Below, piece after piece: positions 61,180-64,000 of a stretch of 64,000 nucleotides of DNA. The notes below the pieces were generated by a model, which was not told where the DNA came from, ran no database searches, and saw only the letters and a list, made by a program, of their open reading frames with translations. Each line of letters begins with the position of its first letter. Within the stretch, counting starts at the first letter, position 1. A program made the position numbers and the translations under genes. Source of the stretch: Acidobacteriota bacterium (GTDB lineage: Bacteria > Acidobacteriota > Vicinamibacteria > Vicinamibacterales > UBA2999); assembly GCA_016184455.1 (NCBI GenBank), contig JACPCS010000140.1, positions 1-64,000 of the forward strand. Reading direction: 5' to 3'.

Positions 61180-63477
61180 TCAACAGGGGAGCTCGATGGC
61201 GAACCGCGTCCCCCGCGGCGTGTTGTCGGTCACGTCGATGCTGCCGCCGTGCTCGGCGACGATCCGCCGCACGATGGCGAGACCGAGTCCGCTGCCGCGC
61301 TTCTTGGTGGAGTAGTACGGCAGGAACAGCTTCTCGCGCTCGCTCGCTGAAATGCCGGGGCCGTCGTCGGCGACCACGATACGGACCAGGTTCTCGGCGG
61401 GCGCGTGGTGCGTTTCGATGTCGATGACCCCGCGCTGCTCCATCGCCTCGACGGCGTTGTCGATCAGATTGATCAGGACGCGGCGGATCTGCTCGGGATC
61501 CACCGAGACGCGCGGCAACTGCTCCGCAAAGCGCGGGCGCAGCTCCACGTCCGTCAGAATGCCGCGGTAGAGCCCCAGCACGTCGGTGAGGAGCGCGTGC
61601 AGATCGGTGGCCATCGCGCGCGGGGCCGGCATCCGCGCAAACTGCGAGAACTCGTCGACCAGCCCCTTGAGCGATTCCACCTCGCCGACGATCGTGCCGG
61701 TGCATTCGTCGACGAGCGCGCGCGTCTGCTCCGGCGCTCCGGTGAAGTGCCGGCGCAACCGTTCGGCGCACAGCTGAATGGGCGTGAGCGGGTTCTTGAT
61801 CTCGTGCGCCAGGCGCCGCGCCACCTCGCGCCACGCCGCCACCTTCTGCGCCCGGATGAGCGGCGTCACGTCGTCGATGACCAGCACCAGGCCGTCCGAC
61901 ACGCCGTCCTCGCGGCGGAGCGGCGTCGTCATCACCGCCAGGTGCAGCTCGCGGCCGTCGCGGACGATGGCGACTTCCTGCGGCAGCGCCTCTTCGCGGC
62001 TGCGCGCCGCCTCGTCGATCAGGATCGCGAGCGGCCTGAGCTCGGGCGAACCGAAGGCGCTCTGCACCGGCAGGCCGCAGACCGTGGCAGCGAGTCCGAG
62101 CAGGCGGGCGGCCGCCGAGTTGAGCGTCCGGACGCGGCCGCCGGTGTCGACCGACACCACGCCGGTCGCGATCCGCTCCAGGATCGTCTCGACGTACCGC
62201 CGGCGCGCCTCGACGTCGCGGTGCTTGTGCTCCAGCTCGATCGACGACCGCTCCAGCCGCCGGCGGCTCGTCGACAGATCCGAGGCCATCCGGTTGAACG
62301 CTTCGATGAGCGATCCGAACTCGTCGCGCGTCTCCGGCTCGACCCGGTGATCGAGGTGACCGGCGCCGATCTCGTTGGCGGCCGCCGCCAGCATCTGCAC
62401 GGGCCGGGTGATGCGCTTGGCGATGTAGAGGCCCATCCACGTGGCGGCCACGAGGATCATCAGCGTCAGCATCAGGAAGAACGACAGATAGACGCCCGCC
62501 AGCGGCTGCTTGAGCACGCGCAGCTGCTGATAGTCTTCGTACGCCTGCGTCATCCGCCGCGCCCGTGTGGCGAAGGCGCTGGCAATGTACTCGCTCGCGA
62601 CGATCACGCCCTGCGGCCGCGCGTTGCCGGAGGAGGGGATCGCGATCGCCGTCTGAATGAGGTCGCCGCCGTCGGGCAGCTGCTGAACGGACGGCGTCGT
62701 GTCGCCACCGCCCGCAGCCTGTTCCGCCAGACGCAGGGTCGAGCCGCTGGTCGGCGGCGCCGGCAGCGACGGGTTCCGAACGTCCACGACCGGAATGAGC
62801 AGCGGCCGCTCGACCCCCGCGGCGGACTCCAGGCGATAGACATCGACGCGCCCGAGCCGCTGCTGTTCGACGTCCTGCGCGACCACCGCGCGCACGGCGG
62901 CCGCCGGTGACGAGGCGAGGTCGAGTCCGCCGAGCGCGCGCGCCAGGCGCTCGGCCTCGGCGCCGACGAGCCGCTGCCGTTCCTGGTAGTAGTCGCCGGC
63001 GATGGCGTTGGCCGAGGACAAGACGTCGTCCATCGGCGCGTTGAACCAGCGGTCGACGCTGTTGCGAATGAGCTCGCTCCCGACGAGCAGGACCAGGACG
63101 GCCGGGACGAGCGTCATCCCGAGGAGCACGGCGACGAGCTTCGCGCGAAAGTGCGCGAACGGCAGCGCGCGCCGCTTTTCGACGAGCAGCTTGACGATGT
63201 TGCGCGCGAGGACGAACCCGAGCGCGACGAGAATCGTGAGGTTCGTCGCCGAGAGCGCGTACAGCACCACCTCGGTGAGAAAGTCGGGCGCCAGCGTTGC
63301 CGAGCGGCTGGCCAGCGCGAGCAGGCTCACCAGCGCGGCGACGAGCACGGCGATGCCCGCCAGCAGCAGCCTCGTGTTGTCGCGGAACGGGCGGCGCCGG
63401 GGCGGCGCAGCGCTCCGCCGCGGCGGCGGCGCCACCGGCTTGGGACGGGCGGGGGTCTCGCGCAGCCTGAGCGCCAT
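61180..63477 (-). CDS. NtrY-type sensor histidine kinase
   Basis: The 765-aa protein has a basic Pro-rich N-terminus, membrane helices (about 36-58, 76-96, 112-135 and 330-352), a periplasmic sensor part (140-325), HAMP (352-405), PAS (425-535), HisKA with His558 in RRLAHEIKNPLTPIQL, and an ATPase domain (NLIDNAVEAME, VADDGPGIS, GSGLGLAIVRRIV). Domain order matches NtrY. It lies eight bases before the regulator gene. It probably senses nitrogen or redox state, by family only. Confidence 0.92.
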   Translation of the reverse strand: MALRLRETPARPKPVAPPPRRSAAPPRRRPFRDNTRLLLAGIAVLVAALVSLLALASRSATLAPDFLTEVVLYALSATNLTILVALGFVLARNIVKLLVEKRRALPFAHFRAKLVAVLLGMTLVPAVLVLLVGSELIRNSVDRWFNAPMDDVLSSANAIAGDYYQERQRLVGAEAERLARALGGLDLASSPAAAVRAVVAQDVEQQRLGRVDVYRLESAAGVERPLLIPVVDVRNPSLPAPPTSGSTLRLAEQAAGGGDTTPSVQQLPDGGDLIQTAIAIPSSGNARPQGVIVASEYIASAFATRARRMTQAYEDYQQLRVLKQPLAGVYLSFFLMLTLMILVAATWMGLYIAKRITRPVQMLAAAANEIGAGHLDHRVEPETRDEFGSLIEAFNRMASDLSTSRRRLERSSIELEHKHRDVEARRRYVETILERIATGVVSVDTGGRVRTLNSAAARLLGLAATVCGLPVQSAFGSPELRPLAILIDEAARSREEALPQEVAIVRDGRELHLAVMTTPLRREDGVSDGLVLVIDDVTPLIRAQKVAAWREVARRLAHEIKNPLTPIQLCAERLRRHFTGAPEQTRALVDECTGTIVGEVESLKGLVDEFSQFARMPAPRAMATDLHALLTDVLGLYRGILTDVELRPRFAEQLPRVSVDPEQIRRVLINLIDNAVEAMEQRGVIDIETHHAPAENLVRIVVADDGPGISASEREKLFLPYYSTKKRGSGLGLAIVRRIVAEHGGSIDVTDNTPRGTRFAIELPC

Positions 63478-63479
63478 GC

Positions 63480-63513
63480 GTACTGTTTACTGCCTACTGC
63501 CTACTGCCTACTC
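63480..63513 (-). repeat. GGCAGTA tandem repeat between nrdR and the NtrY gene
   Basis: Three perfect 7-base copies of the CTACTGC word and one variant begin inside the nrdR stop codon. The same word forms the element at 42698-42779. Confidence 0.75.
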
Positions 63514-63966
63514 CTTGGCATTCAGCAGGTCCTTGAGCTCGGTCATGAACTCGCCGATGTCGCGGAAGTGCCGGTACACGGACGCGAACCGGACGTAGGC
63601 GACCTTGTCGAGCCGCTTCAGCTCCTCCATCACCAGCGTGCCGATCTCCTCGGTCTTCATCTCTTTCTCAGGCCGCTCCTGGACGGTCGCTTCGACGCGG
63701 TCGGCTACCGCTTCGACCGCCGCGACGCTCACGGGCCGCTTCTCGCACGCCTTGAGCAGCCCCGCAATCAGCTTCTGCCGCTCGAAGCGCTCGCGGCTGC
63801 CGTCTTTCTTGATCACCATATACGGGATCTCGTCGATCCGCTCGTAGCTGGTGAAGCGGCGCCCGCAGTCGAGACACTCGCGGCGGCGGCGGATGACCTC
63901 GCCTTCCTTGCTCTCGCGCGAGTCGACGACCTTATCGCCCAGATGACCGCAGAACGGACATTTCAT
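63508..63966 (-). CDS. nrdR: Transcriptional repressor NrdR
   Basis: The 152-aa protein has a zinc ribbon ([19 protein letters not shown] and [19 protein letters not shown]) and an ATP-cone ([40 protein letters not shown]). It represses ribonucleotide reductase genes according to ATP/dATP level. Full length. No nrd gene is in the window, so its target boxes must be elsewhere. Confidence 0.96.
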   Translation of the reverse strand: MKCPFCGHLGDKVVDSRESKEGEVIRRRRECLDCGRRFTSYERIDEIPYMVIKKDGSRERFERQKLIAGLLKACEKRPVSVAAVEAVADRVEATVQERPEKEMKTEEIGTLVMEELKRLDKVAYVRFASVYRHFRDIGEFMTELKDLLNAKE

Positions 63967-64000
63967 GGGTGTCCGCCACCTCCTCGGAGGCCGTCTCCTG

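Overview
The window is a high-GC, gene-dense bacterial chromosome segment. It most resembles an uncultured member of the Acidobacteriota, probably class Vicinamibacteria. This rests on gene content and on recurrent intergenic elements, not on a marker-gene phylogeny: secreted cytochrome c proteins with copper-monooxygenase-like domains, an ECF sigma factor beside a Ser/Thr kinase with a TolB/FlgO-like and TPR tail, a DUF2723 membrane protein, and short palindromes that run into coding sequences. I see no insertion sequence, prophage, CRISPR array or rRNA. One tRNA gene is present (Ala, anticodon CGC).

Layout. 1-1726 (-): start of a type IV pilus operon, pilM-pilN-(pilO). 1839-5683 (+): translation and nucleotide cluster rplM-rpsI-rpsB-tsf-pyrH-frr behind a near-consensus promoter, meeting pfkA (-) with a 4-base overlap. 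6893-13265 (+): tRNA-Ala, a small stress-type membrane protein, a PolX-derived PHP protein with a dead polymerase palm, a DUF2723 transferase-like protein, lolA and a TPR-secretin lipoprotein. 13266-14083: a degenerate stretch and a GYD-domain gene. 14288-17511 (+): ECF sigma factor and a kinase/TPR gene split by a frameshift. 17526-21558 (+): a strong promoter, a 35-aa Lys-rich peptide gene, a SagB-type dehydrogenase, a 46-aa membrane peptide and an 837-aa beta-propeller, read here as a possible undescribed modified-peptide locus. 21737-33669 (-): cytochrome c genes, then a peptidoglycan recycling and synthesis cluster nagZ-ldcA-mpl-pxpBC-murB-murA. 33931-37287 (+): a coiled-coil membrane protein, a GHMP kinase and polX. 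37288-55227 (-): HEAT-like, RodZ-like, thiE, TPR, rnhB, rplS-trmD-rimM-khpA-rpsP, ffh, ribBA, a ribD-ribE fusion, ftsY, gpsA, plsY, thpR, cinA, pgpA, an RDD protein and a TPR protein. 55406-58716: a formiminotransferase, a broken sigma-factor gene, a broken DUF6249-like gene and malonate transporter madLM. 58647-63966 (-): a D-threonine-aldolase-like enzyme, an NtrC/NtrY two-component pair and nrdR.

Main themes. (1) The peptide-SagB-propeller locus. (2) At least five families of palindromic or short-period repeats that do not stay between genes: one forms the linker of a PxpB-PxpC fusion, one forms a loop in ThiE, one forms the C-terminus of RibDE, and others reach the starts of RimM, PgpA and the secretin. 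(3) MurA has Asp in place of the catalytic Cys, which predicts fosfomycin insensitivity. (4) RibD is truncated and fused to riboflavin synthase. (5) Four reading frames are broken (13.3, 16.56, 56.7 and 57.3 kb), by gene decay or by assembly indels. All assignments come from reading the sequence; no database search was run.
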